A DNA stretch of 64,000 nt, from the NCBI GenBank assembly GCA_036172665.1, contig CM069873.1, positions 40,270,001 through 40,334,000 on the forward strand. Direction: 5' to 3'. Source of the stretch: Prosopocoilus inquinatus. Lineage: Eukaryota; Arthropoda; Insecta; Coleoptera; Lucanidae. The position numbers and the translations under genes were made by a program. This document shows positions 1-11,170 of this stretch, in pieces. Position 1 is the stretch's first letter. Each line of letters begins with the position of its first letter. The notes below the pieces were generated by a model. It saw only the letters and a program-made list of their open reading frames with translations. It ran no database searches and was not told the DNA's origin.

Positions 1-78
1 AATTTTTACTGTGACCTTTATTAACATTTTTATTATTATTACTTAGGCCCTCGCCGTTTGATTCCAACAAGACAGAAT

Positions 79-1858
79 TTAGGGCCTCGTGAAATTCTGT
101 CCGTTCCGGTTTCCCTGCGCTTTATTATATTGTTGATTTTTGTTAAAATATTCAGAATTTTTATTACATATCAATTCATTGTAACGTGACGGATAATTAG
201 CTCTTTGAAAATTGTTTTGGGTTTGATAGCAAATATTAGCAGTATGGCCACTTCGATGACATAATTGACAAATAGGTCTGCCGTTCAATGTTCTACTGCG
301 ATTTTGTAACGTGAAAGAATTATTTGGAATTCTATTTATGTTATTAGTAACTGGATCTGGTTTTTGGTTAACTCCCCCACGGTGACTCTGATAATTTTGC
401 CTATATTGATATAAGTTGTTATAGTTCCGTTTCGTGAAATTCTGATTGTAGTTAGGATAAAATTTCTGATTTTGATTAAACTTGACCTTAGTAAGCTCTA
501 ATTTCATTTGCTTCAATTGCTCTGCAATGTCTGTTACAGTATTCTGTAAAACTTGTGAATTTTGTAGAAATTGTGAATTTTGTACCGAATGTGAGTTCTG
601 TGACGTAGAACCATTCAGTTTACTTATGGTTTTCGACAGTATCTCTGTTTTGAAAGAGTGACCTTCTCGTTCTGTTTCAGCTACATATTCAATGAAATTT
701 TCAATTTCCCCGAGCGATGAAGGACGCGTTAAATTTATCATATATCTGTGATATGGTAATAACCCTGCAATAACTCGTTTAATAATGTCCGTTTCGGCCA
801 TATTTGGGTTAACCTCGTAACATAAGTCTAAAATATCGTAGTAATATGTTATTAATTGCTCATCTGTTTGTTGTCTGCGAGAAATTAATCTAGCTTCAAT
901 ATCTGTATCGTAACTCGGACCGATAAATTTGTTTTTAAATTCTTTTGTTGTCAATGTCCAGTCGGCATTTGGATGTCTTTTAACAAATTCCCGGAACCAC
1001 ACTGCAGCCGAATTTCGTAAAGAATTACCAAAATAACATAATTGAAGTGTATCATCCCACGCGTTCGACTGTGCAGCTAATTTATAGTTTTTTAAGAAAA
1101 AAATTGCGTCATCGGAGGACGGATCAAAAATAGGTGGTGGGAAATATTTCGGTTTTGTAGGAGTTCGATTTTGAAGTAACATTGATAATGTGTTATTGAC
1201 TGTAGCAGGATTACTGTTTGAGAAATTATGAGATTCTTGTGATTCTAAAATAAAAGTGTCCGCTATGTGAGCATCCCTAACTGGTTTAGAACTTTTTCTA
1301 GAATTAGCTTGAGGAAATCTCACAGATTCATTAATTGTTTCTGTTGGCAACTGGAATCTTGTTGATTTTGGAATGGCACCGGTTTTTTTTGATATTAGAA
1401 TTTGGGGTAATTTCTGAGCCAACCACCTCGTCATAAGAGTTATCATTTGTCATACGAACTGACTCGAACATTTTTGATGAATTATTATCTCGGTCAAAAG
1501 CAATTTCGGGGGGTAGTACACTGTTAATAGAGAAACTTGAGGGCGGCGACGGCGGGGGTATTTCTGAATTATCGGAAAGGCATTTAAATTTATTTATTTC
1601 TGGAGGAGTACTTTCCGGAAGAACTGTAATAGTGGTCGGTTCATTAATTGTAGTAACTATCGATGAAATTGGAGGAACCACGGGTTCTAAATATTCACTT
1701 GCGGCAGGAACGGGTGTTTGACTAGGAGAACGCGGAATTAGCGAGCTCCTCGCGCTAGGGAAAAATACATCCTTTTCCAAATTTATCTCTATATCGTATT
1801 TATTTTTGTCGTCTTCTTTGCTTTGTGAACGAGTCTTAGGTTTTTGTCGTTTATCCAT
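79..1858 (-). pseudogene. gag: Gag polyprotein of Gypsy-like element A, frameshifted
   Basis: Two overlapping minus-strand reading frames make up one gag. 1858 to 1331 gives the N-terminus (basic start, then FFPSARSSLIPRSP), and 1446 to 79 gives the capsid and nucleocapsid part. The same order occurs in one frame in the gag at 27544-29328, whose N-terminus has the matching FFPLARSTLTPRSP. The capsid-like core (FLKNYKLAAQSNAW to about ETEREGHSF) aligns by eye with that protein. One CCHC zinc knuckle, CQLCHRSGHTANIC, lies near the C-terminus. The frame change between about 1331 and 1446 indicates a small indel, so the copy is probably dead. Pol would lie to the left, outside the window. Gag packages the element RNA in cytoplasmic particles. 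Element type is clear; the exact Gypsy clade is not. Confidence 0.85.
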
Positions 1859-2421
1859 ATGTCTTCAAGTCAATGTCCGTTATTTTATGAAGAAGGAAAA
1901 AAAAGAAATTAAACACGTGTCATTTGTAGCGCAATTACGGAATCTTATTACGTAAAGTAAAAATGCAAATAATGTAACTTCACGCATTTCCTATTACGTT
2001 CGCGGTTTCAGAATTCGACACCATCCGCTTGACTCCGTCATCAGAAAAAATATTTCATTAACGTAAATAATTAAAATATTACAATAAATTATTTTATTTT
2101 CATTCCCGCACATATTATTATTATTATTATTAAATTTTGTTTAAAACAAGTCATGATTATAAATAACCGAAAACATATATATATATATAAATCGGAGAAA
2201 TACTATTAACATTGTATTAAAATTACTTGAAAATAGTTACCGTTATTTGAAACAAAATAAGTAACAGAATAATATCATCCTAAATTTTTCTATATAAGTA
2301 CACGAAAAAGTGGTGCTTGAACGAATCAAAAAAAAACTTTTCAAATAAATTCGTTAAATTACATTTTTGCATTACAAAAAAAAATAAAATAAAATAGATC
2401 GCTTAAGGCGCCTCCACCACT
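1859..2421 (-). other. 5' leader of element A with primer-binding site
   Basis: Untranslated AT-rich leader between gag and the LTR. The minus-strand stretch TGGTGGAGGCGCC (plus positions 2407-2419) lies two bases from the LTR edge and starts with TGG, as expected for a site that pairs with the CCA end of a tRNA primer. The tRNA was not identified. A short ATT microsatellite lies near 2115-2135. No gene seen. Confidence 0.55.
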
Positions 2422-2640
2422 TGTCACGAACCTGGAAAGATCGAGGGTCGCAAAGGGGGGTTGCTCAGAGGGAGCACTCGCTAGCTAGTAGCGGAGGTAC
2501 CTTAACGGAATGCTGGAAAGTTAAAAATAAAAATAACCATACCTTTCAGAAGCGGTTTATTTGCAAAAACTCAAAGAATCACTTCAGCAAGCAGAGCCCG
2601 GTAACCGCCAGGTGACGTCCACGGCACCGCTAGAGATGGC

Positions 2641-2765
2641 AACGATTAATCGAATTTCGATTATAATCGATTATTTTATTTGAATTAATCGATTAATTAT
2701 AATTAATTTTAAGACGTAATTAATCGATTATTAATCGATTAATTGGTAATAAATCGATTATTTTT
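2641..2765. repeat. Left subterminal AATCGATTA repeats of the hAT element
   Basis: Five copies of AATCGATTA in both orientations (the motif contains the palindrome ATCGAT) lie just inside the left TIR. Four more lie at about 6523-6612 inside the right TIR. In hAT elements such as Ac, clustered subterminal motifs bind transposase; that role is inferred here. Confidence 0.6.
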
Positions 2766-3302
2766 CATAAAATATGTACTTATAAAATTCCTAATTTCTC
2801 AGTACAAGAAATATGGTAAATCAATTTTTACAGTTGTAATAATGATCTACTTTTTACTAAATAATATATATAAATTATTATTATTATTATTATTATTATA
2901 AGGAACACCATCTGTTGATGGTTAGATCCTTATTGTTGCCTTTTTATATATGTCGGTATATACATAGGTACCTACAAATTGTCTGAGTACCACGCCATTT
3001 AGCGTCCAATGGAGATACTTCGTATTCGATTCATAAAGTTAGAATGTATTGCGTCTTTAGTCTCTACTCCGTGGAATTCCCAAGACAGTTCAGACTCGTA
3101 CAACAATGAAAAATACATTTATCTAGGCTGCGGTAATTTAGACAAAATAATCAAGTGAATCAAGTTAACGATCAGACTAAAACACCTATCAAAGATAAGT
3201 GGGACCAATTTGACTGTTCGCTTACCGCAGCCATGCTGTTTATTCACTGACAAATAAACAAATTATTTTTTACTGTCCATTAGTAGTAAATAATTTTAAA
3301 AA

Positions 3303-5815
3303 ATGAGTAGTAAAAAGAGTACAGTGTGGAATTTCTTTACGATAATAAATAACAAAGACTTGGTGAAGTGTAAACTATGTTTAAAAAATTATAAATCGGC
3401 GAAAAATACAACGAATATGCTACAGCATTTAAAATTGAAGCATCCTGAAAAATTTAAAGACACTTCATCTGATTGCCCGAATACTAATAATCCCGATACG
3501 GTAAGTTAAAAATGATTTTTTTCGAATACTGATCACAAAAGTTAACGGGCTTAACGAACTTTAAAGCTAATGCAAGACAATAGCGATAATTAAAACATTT
3601 ATCTCACATACTTGCATTTCATTATACAAAAATTAACCAATTGTTATATTTTTTTAGAGAATAAGTTCACAATCGGATATTACAGTTTCTACAATGGAAA
3701 GTGTTGCGGGGCCAAGCAGAATTTCAACGAATATTGTGACGGTTGAAGAAAATGAATCAGAAACATTAATTGCAACAAATTCTGGATCATATTCACAAAC
3801 CAGCTTGACGGAGATATTTTCAAACGTACAAAGTTACAAAGGTAAGCGTGGTCACAAACTTAATTATTTTCTCAACTGGCATATAAGTGGCAAAAGTTAC
3901 ACCTTATTGCCTAGGCACCTAAAGTAATCACTTTAGTAAACTACTAGTAGCAGTAGACTACTTTATGTGCCTAGGCAATAGAGTGTAACTTTTGCCGCTT
4001 ATATGCCGTTTGATAAAGTAATAAACTGCTTTCACTAGTTTACTAAAGTGTAGTAGTTGACTTATGTGCCTAGGCATATAAAAAAAACAACATATCAGAA
4101 GTGGGTTGCACAAGATTAAATCAGGATTAAATTTAAGGTTTTAAACATAAAAAAATTAATAACATTTGCTGGAAATTTAGGTGTTGAGTTGCATTTGGCA
4201 TTAAATGGCTTAGGAATAGATATGAATAGATACCTAGTTACTTATAATTTTTTTTATAGTTGGTGGATCCAAGAATGCAAAACTTACGCAAGCTATAGTA
4301 GAGATGGTCATCACAGATAATTTGCCATTTAGCTTTGTTGAAGGAAATGGATTCAAGAATTTTGTAAAACAGATCTCTCCACTTTACCAGGTGCCGACCA
4401 GAAACACAATTAAAAATCATGTGGACAAGTTGTATGACACAGAAGTAAAAAAATTTATCGATATGTTAAAAGCAGTACCTTATCTCAGTTTAACCACAGA
4501 TATTTGGACCGATTCCCAAATGAACAGCATGTTAGGCATTACTATACACGGCTTGAATAAATCAGAGATTTTTTCTGGAACAATTGGAGTTTACAAATTA
4601 AGTGAATCTCATACAAGTGATTATATTGGAGTAATACTTACGCAAGCTCTAGCTCAATTTCAAATAGATGACAGTAAGATAATTGCTATTGTTACAGACA
4701 ATGGAGCTAATATTGTGAGAGCGGTAGTTGATAGTTTCGGAAGGCATAAGCATATCCCGTGCTTTGCACATACGCTAAATTTAGTATGTGACGATTCCTT
4801 AAATATTCCAGAGGTGAAGGCACTTATTATACAATGTAGAAATATAGTTACTTGGATGAAGCGTCACGTTAATGCCAATGACGAACTTCGGAAAATGCAA
4901 GCAAGTACTGGGATTCCGGAAGGAAAATTACTTAAAGTATTGTTGGATGTTAAAACAAGGTGGAACTCCACATATTATTACATGTTGGAGCGGCTCATAA
5001 AATTGTTACCTTTCCTAAGTCAGATCATGTTAAACCATATAGACGCTCCACCTATGATTTCTTCAAAGGAAAAAGAGTACATAATTGAAATAATATCTTT
5101 ATTACGTCCCTTAGAGGCATTAACAGTTCAGATAAGTGGCGAGACGTATGCTACATTAAGTCAAATCATTCCTTTAATACACTGTGGTCGCGAACAAATA
5201 AGTAGAATTTCTTGTGACCACCGGATATCTAAAACCTTACAAATGAAAATTTTGACCGAATTTGATCGCCGATTTGGTCAAGTAGAGAAATCGTACTTAT
5301 TGGCAATGTCAACCTTACTGGACCCTAGATTTAAAAGAATTCATTTTACGGACCCCATAGCTCTTTCTACAACAATGGTAAGAGTTCGATCTGAAATGGT
5401 GAGTTTAGATTCAGAAGGCATGCACGTAGATAGCCCTGAAGATATATCGGGATCAGGTGAAGAAGAGTTTGATTTGTGGGCCCACCACAAGGCTCTAGTG
5501 CATAAGAAAAAAAAGAAGGGGAATGAGATACACAGCGACACAGTTATTCAAGACGAACTTAGTTTCTGTTTGAATGCACCAGTAGTCGAATTAAATGTAA
5601 ATCCTGTAAATGTATGGGAGGATGTTAAAGCAGTCTATCCGAAACTCTTTGAATTATCAAAAAAATACTGTTATCTGATTGGCACGTCCGTTCCTGCGGA
5701 ACGTTTGTTTTCCAAAGCTGGAGCGACAGCAAATGATAAACGAAACCGTCTAACAACCAAGCGTTTATCAAAGTTATTATTCTTAAATTCACGGTTTAGT
5801 AAAAAGAAAAGATAG
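3303..5815 (+). CDS. hAT transposase, BED-finger type, three exons
   Basis: The exons that keep the frame open are 3303-3500, 3658-3841 and 4260-5815, with GT...AG introns 3501-3657 and 3842-4259. They total 1938 nt, 645 codons plus stop. Exon 1 is a BED-type zinc finger (CKLCLKNYKS...LKLKHPEKF). Exon 3 holds the RNase-H-like catalytic core: TTDIWTD and VTDNGANI carry the two aspartates, CFAHTLNLV and TRWNSTYYML are conserved hAT blocks, and the C-terminal dimerisation region reads VPAERLFSKAG, which includes the catalytic glutamate. The organisation resembles ZBED-like hAT transposases. The enzyme cuts at the TIRs in the nucleus and reinserts with 8-bp duplications. No internal stop is seen. 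Intron 2 holds a palindromic repeat. Exon joins are predicted from splice consensus and frame only. Confidence 0.9.
3878..4076. repeat. Palindromic repeat block in hAT intron 2
   Basis: Segments 3878-3930 and 3955-4007 form an imperfect inverted repeat. The 10-bp palindrome TGCCTAGGCA occurs three times, at 3908, 3968 and 4067, the third beside a partial copy of the arm. It lies wholly inside intron 2 and would form a hairpin in the pre-mRNA. It may be a small nested MITE remnant. Confidence 0.6.
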
Positions 5816-6781
5816 GATAGAATTTTTTTCAATACACTTAACTTCAGCAACGCTGACGCGACATTACGATACGATTCGAACCGTGTCACTCACTGTCTTT
5901 CCAAAGTTTTGCACCCTCTTTGTATTTCACTAATTCTTGATTTTCTTTACTTTTGAAAAAGTATTTATTTAATAGCGTCTCGTCCTGAATCGCATCGCAC
6001 CAAAACAATATCTGTCTGACCGAGTCTTTATTTTTTCAAAATAAATCAGAATTGCATTTTCTGTTTATGTTTATATAATTTTTATTTTTCAAAGATGAAC
6101 GTTTGTTAATTAAGCTCCTGTCAATTAAAAACAATAACATGAATAATAAATATTGGACAGGGAAAAGTTAATATGTATAGTGCCAGAGTTTATACATTGT
6201 TTCGTGTCCGATATTTTTTATTCATATTTATTCATTTACAATATTTTTCTTTGTTTTCTAAAATATTTCTTTTTAATATAAACTTGAAACCTGTTTTGTT
6301 TTTGCATATACACTGCTAGTCTAAAGACCCGCACACCTTATTAATTTTGAAATCAAACAAGATAAAAAATCCAAATACCACCCAAATGAAACTGCATAAA
6401 AATACCAAATTTTTAGCATATAATACTTTATTAATTCTGACAGATGTGCTGTACTCATCAATAACTGAAAATATTTAAATAGCAAGCTTTATTGGGTTTT
6501 ATTAGAATAAACAACATATCCAAATTAATCGATTAATCGATTATTTTCTTTCGATTATATTAACGTTGCGATTATGACTATCCAATTAATCGAGTAATCG
6601 ATTAATCGATTATTTGAAAAAAATTGCCATCTCTAGGCACCGCACACACACACGCCCTCTGTCTGTCTGTCTATCTCCGCGCGACGCGTTTTCCTAGCGG
6701 TTTTATTATGCCTGCCTGCTGAAGTCAGCAAATCATTTATCCCAATCTATAACTAATTAATTAAAACAGTTATAACAATAA

Positions 6782-9700
6782 TTGATACCTACCTTAGCAT
6801 CATTTGTGGCAATATCTTACAACAGGATGAAGAAATACACGATGAAGGTAGGTACCTTATTTATTGGCTCAATTCAAACAAAAACCACTAACGAGTGGTG
6901 TATTTTAATGAATGTTAATGATAAAAATATAAAAATGAAATTAGATACCGGTACGATGGCTAACATTATGTCTTTGAATATATTAAAAACATTAGATTTT
7001 GATATTTATTGTTTACAAAAATGTAATGTAAAATTAACGACAATTACAAATGAAAAACTAGAAGTCCTAGGTCAAATAAATTTAAGTTGTTTTTACGAAA
7101 ATAAGGAAACGAACTTAAAATTTTATGAACATATAAAATAGCGACATCTTACTATCGCTTTTTGACCTAACATTGCAGTAGGATAGACAAATTGAAGCGG
7201 GATTTGCTCCTAATGATTTGCACAAAATTTTTTTTAAAATTTTATGTTGTAGAAACTAATACGCCTACAATTTTAGGATTAGAAGCTTGTTTAGCCCTAA
7301 ATTTAATCAAACGAATTGATAATGTACATCAAGACATTGTATCAGAGTTTGAAAATTTATTTAAATGTATTGGTTCTATTCCTGGATTATGTACATACAT
7401 ATTGACAAAAATGTTAACCCTGTTGTGCATGCACCTCGTAAAGTACCATTACCATTAATGGAAAAATTAAAAGAGACATTGAAACAAATGGAAATTGATG
7501 GTATTATCAAAAAAGTGAATGAACCAACGGAATGGGTTAATTCCATGGTTATAGTAAAAAAAGGCGATGGCACTTTGCGAGTGTGTATAGACCCTAAAGA
7601 TTTAAACAAAGGTTAAACGAGAAATATTTCAATTACCCACCTTGGATGAAATTACGTGTAATTTAACCGGTGCTAAATATTTTAGTACGCTTGATGTGAA
7701 TAATGGATTTTGGCAAATTAACCTAGATAATTCTAGTTCTAGACTTTGTACCTTTAATACACCTTTCGGGCGTTACAGGTATTTAAGATTGCCTTATGGA
7801 ATTCGGTGTGCTCCTGAAATATTTCACAAAAAAATTTAAAGAATTATTTAATTGTGAAGGAGTAGCAGTATTTATTGATGATATAATTGTCTGGGGTGAT
7901 ACGAAAGAGCAACACGATAGTCGTTTAAGAAACGTTTTAGAAATCGCTCGTAAAAATAATATAAAATTTAACAAATCTAAATGCAAATTCTTTTTAGAAG
8001 AAATTAAATATATGGGCCATACTATCTCAAATGAGGGTATTAAACCAGATGATGCAAAAATACGAGCAATTTGTGAAATGCCTACACCCACTGATAAAAA
8101 AGCGTTAGAACGACTTTTAGGAATGGTTAACTATGTAAGCAAGTTCATTCCAAACATTTCAGATATTACCGCACCTCTTAGAGAATTAACTAGAAACAAA
8201 ATTCAGTGGCATTGGAATGAGAAACATGATCAAGCTATAAGTAAAATTAAAACTATTTTAACAAATAAGCCGGTTTTGCAATTTTATGATAATAAAAAAG
8301 ATACTACTATTTCGGTTGATGCTTCAAAGGAAGGACTTGCCGCAGTTTTACTTCAAGATGGAAAGCCTTGTGCTTATGCTTCTCGTTCCATGACTGATAC
8401 GCAAATAAAGTACGCATAAATAGAAAAAGAGTTGCTGGCAATAGTTTTTGGTTGCGAGCGTTTTTTTCAGTATATTTATGGAAAATCATTTAATGTAGAA
8501 ACCGATCATAAACCACTTATATCTATATTTCGTAAAAATTTAAACGATTGTCCCGCCAGATTACAACGAATGCTTATGCGATTACAGAAATTTGATTTAA
8601 AAGTTTACTATAAACCTGGAAAATATTTATTAATGGCCGATGCTTTGTCGCGAGCTTATATTGTAAATAAAGCAGATTGTATAAATGATAATTTAGACAA
8701 TAATTTTGACAATGATGTTGAAGCACAAATTTGTTTTATAAATTTAGACAAAACAAAATTTAAGGAATTACAGAAATTTACTCAGTTAGATCCAGAATTA
8801 ACTAAACTTTCTACGTATATTAAAAATGGTTGGCCGAAAGTAATACCTCCAGAATTAAAACAGTATTACAATTTTATCAGAAATTTCGGAAAGTCAAGGT
8901 GTACTTTTAAAAAATAAAAAAATTATTGTACCACAGCATTTAAGAAACAAAATGTTGTATCATTTACATTATTCTCACATGGGTATAGATAATACAATGG
9001 ATTTAGCTAGAGAATCTCTTTACTGGCCAAGAATGTATTACGATGTTTACAATATGATTAGTAATTGTGCTAGTTGTTTAAAATTTAGAAAATCTAACAC
9101 AAAAGAACCTTTAATTTCACATAATGTTCCAGACAAGCCTTGGTCAAAATTAGGTTGTGACTTATTTGAATTAAGTGGCCAAAATTATTTATTAGTAGTG
9201 GATTACTTTTCAAAGTATGTTGAAATTCAACACTTGGCAAATAATACGTTTTCTAGCACTGTTATTACTCATTGAAAATCAATTTTCGCTAGACACGGGA
9301 TTCCATTAGAATTGGTTACAGATCAAGGACCGCAATTTTCTTCCAAATTATTTAAGGATTTTGCTAAACAGTGGAATTTTCTGCACACTACTTCCAGTCC
9401 TAGATATCCACAATCTAATGGAATGGCCGAGAATGCGGTGAAAAATGTAAAACATATATTAATGAAAGCTAAAAAGAGTGGACGAGATATGTACTTAGCT
9501 TTACTAAATTACAGAAATACACCCATATCAGGTTTAGGATCTCCGTCACAGATGTTAATGTCGCGTAGATTACGCAGTATTATTCCTATACATGAAAATT
9601 TATTAAAACCAAAAACTGTTAACTTACAAAACATTAAAAATACTATGGAAAATAAACAAATAAAACAAAAAGAATATTATGACAGAAATGCTAAACCTTT

Positions 9701-10037
9701 AAAACAATTAAAAAATAATCAGAAAATCAATGTACAATTAGAAAAGAAAAGATGGGTGCAAGGTAAAGTAATTAAAAAAATAAGAGATAGGACTTATAAA
9801 ATCAAAACTGACGATGGAAATATTTTAGACAGAAATAGAAGATATTTAGCTATAATACCAGATTTTGATGTTAATAATAAGCAAAATGATGACACGGAAA
9901 ATTTTGTAAATGAGGAGATGTCCGGAAGTGATGATGATACCATAAGCGAAGCCAATTACATTCCTCCACAGCAAACAAGCAGTGGTAGACAGGTAAAACT
10001 TCCGAACAGATTCCGTCATTCATTTTATAATAAATGA
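6782..10037 (+). pseudogene. pol: Decayed Gypsy element B pol (PR-RT-RH-IN)
   Basis: Pieces of one pol polyprotein appear in order in shifting frames. Protease around 6900-7000 has LDTGT, where the family has DTGA. RT lies at about 7440-8090 and has a YxDD-type FIDDIIVWG. RNase H lies at about 8290-8660 (VDASKEGLAAVL, ADALSRAY). Integrase lies at about 8950-9700, with a zinc-binding segment, the catalytic blocks CDLFEL and VTDQGPQF, and NGMAENAV for the glutamate. Frame changes near 7600, 7800 and 8920 and in-frame stops near 8420 and 9275 disable it. Gag and the 5' LTR are missing; the left end abuts the LTR of element A, which may have inserted into it. The sequence style is that of K02A2.6/Mag-like Gypsy pol, a tentative clade call. 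Confidence 0.88.
7128..7233. mobile_element. Short retroposon-like insertion (R1 fragment) with 13-bp TSD
   Basis: A 106-bp insert interrupts the protease region of element B. TTAAAATTTTATG is repeated exactly at 7115-7127 and 7234-7246, and the coding sense resumes after it (PTILGLEACLALNL). The insert contains the R1 block AGCGACATCTTACTATCGC and ends in a T-rich tract. A long target duplication with a homopolymer tail suggests LINE-mediated retroposition. Related copies: 14039-14388, 15014-16750, 21596-21662, 22195-22258. Confidence 0.7.
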
Positions 10038-10077
10038 TTGTAATTTTGAAATTCTTAATTTTATTTTTAGGGGAAGA

Positions 10078-10250
10078 TGTAATATAATGTTAATTTTGTA
10101 AAATGTTTTACTGAATTTCTTTTGGGTTGTTTACTCGTAAATCCACCTGTGAGAGTACGTTTTATTTTTAAACGAGTCAGTCAATAAATAGATACACACG
10201 AGTACGGGTGTTTTAATTATTAATAATTTATAATGCACGGCATTATAACA
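10078..10250 (+). repeat. 3' LTR of Gypsy element B
   Basis: Directly after a polypurine tract (AGGGGAAGA, about 10069-10077) a 173-bp segment starts TGTAATATAATG and ends CATTATAACA. These ends are TG...CA and nearly inverted copies of each other. It contains AATAAA near 10183. No 5' LTR partner is in the window, so the right edge rests on the terminal pattern. Confidence 0.6.
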
Positions 10251-11090
10251 GGCAGTAGAACAACAAAGACACACATTGTGGTATTCGTTTGCCTATCTAC
10301 GAAAGCTGTACACCTCGAATTAGTCAGTGATCTAACCATGATGCTTTTTTGAGTGCGCAGAGAGATTCATTTCACGTCGCGGAAATTTTACTGGAGCCGA
10401 GCATGAGTTAGAAAAGCTAAGTCAGACATGTGAAAAAACTTTTCCGAACGAACTATTAAGGGAATTTTCAATGATAAATACCACCTGGCATTTTCTACCG
10501 GCCCGGTCCCCGCATTTCAGTGGATTATGGGAAGCGGGAGTAAAATCTGTGAAGAGACATCTGTAAAGACGCGTAGTTGGGAATACCGTTTTTAATTATG
10601 AAGAAATGTATTCGCTTCTCACACCCATAGAAGCAGTCCTAAATTCCCGTCCTTTGACTCCTTTATCTTCGGACCCTAATGACCTCCAAGCCCTAAAACC
10701 AGGTCACTTTTTGATCGGCGAGCCTCTAACAGCGCCGTTGGAACCGGACTTAACATCGCAGTACACATCTTCTATCTAAATGGCAACACATCGAATATAT
10801 GAGCCAGCACTTTTGGAACTGCTGGTAAAAAGATTATCTTAATCAGCTGCATCAAAGAACAAAATGGAACCGGCATACTCGTCAGCCAAATCTTCAGCCT
10901 GGCACGCTAGTGTTACTCTGAGACGACAACACGCCACCAATGCAGTGGAAGCTAGGGCACATCATCGAGGAGCTCCCCGGTAAAGATGGTATCACCCGAC
11001 TAGTGTCCGTCCGTACTGCAAAGACAATTACCAAACGGGCGGCGAAAACAATTTGTGTAGTGCCAAATGACGCTTTCTAGTATAAGAAGA
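10251..11090 (+). pseudogene. pol: BEL/Pao integrase remnant
   Basis: Translation in shifting frames gives fragments typical of the C-terminal end of BEL/Pao pol: FVCLSTKAVHLELVSDLT (integrase core start), FHFSGLWEAGVKSVKRHL-like text with SPHFSGLWEAGVKS near 10510-10545, EAVLNSRPLTPLSSDPND near 10630-10680, PGHFLIGEPL, and near 10940-11080 WKLGHIIEELPGKDGITR, the terminal domain that follows integrase in this family. Several stops and frameshifts are present (for example near 10349, 10565 and 10779). Only the integrase end remains; element B's LTR abuts its left edge. Confidence 0.85.
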
Positions 11091-11170
11091 AGTTAAAAGG
11101 CATTCATATTAATTTAGTATCTTCAGGCAATAATAATCGATATTGTAGAATTAAGAAATTATGTGCTATG

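Larger units (their letters stand above)
2631..6635 (+). mobile_element. Complete hAT DNA transposon with TIRs and 8-bp TSD
   Basis: The 4005-bp element starts TAGAGATGGCAA and ends TTGCCATCTCTA, perfect 12-bp terminal inverted repeats. It is flanked by GGCACCGC at 2623-2630 and 6636-6643. Eight-base duplications and TAGAGATGG-type ends are hallmarks of hAT elements. It carries one transposase gene that reads through after splicing, so it may be autonomous. It sits in the LTR of element A and is therefore younger than that insertion. Confidence 0.93.
2422..6777 (-). repeat. LTR of element A, split by a hAT transposon
   Basis: The left edge at 2422 reads TGTCACG and the right edge at 6777 reads TTATAACA, giving the TG...CA ends of an LTR. 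On the minus strand it starts TGTTATAACTG and ends CGTGACA beside the primer-binding site. Without the hAT element (2631-6635) and one copy of its target duplication, the LTR is about 343 bp (2422-2630 plus 6644-6777). It is the 5' LTR of element A; the 3' LTR would be left of the window. A TATA-like AATAAAA lies near 6705 on the minus strand. Boundaries are inferred from the ends because no second LTR copy is available. Confidence 0.6.
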
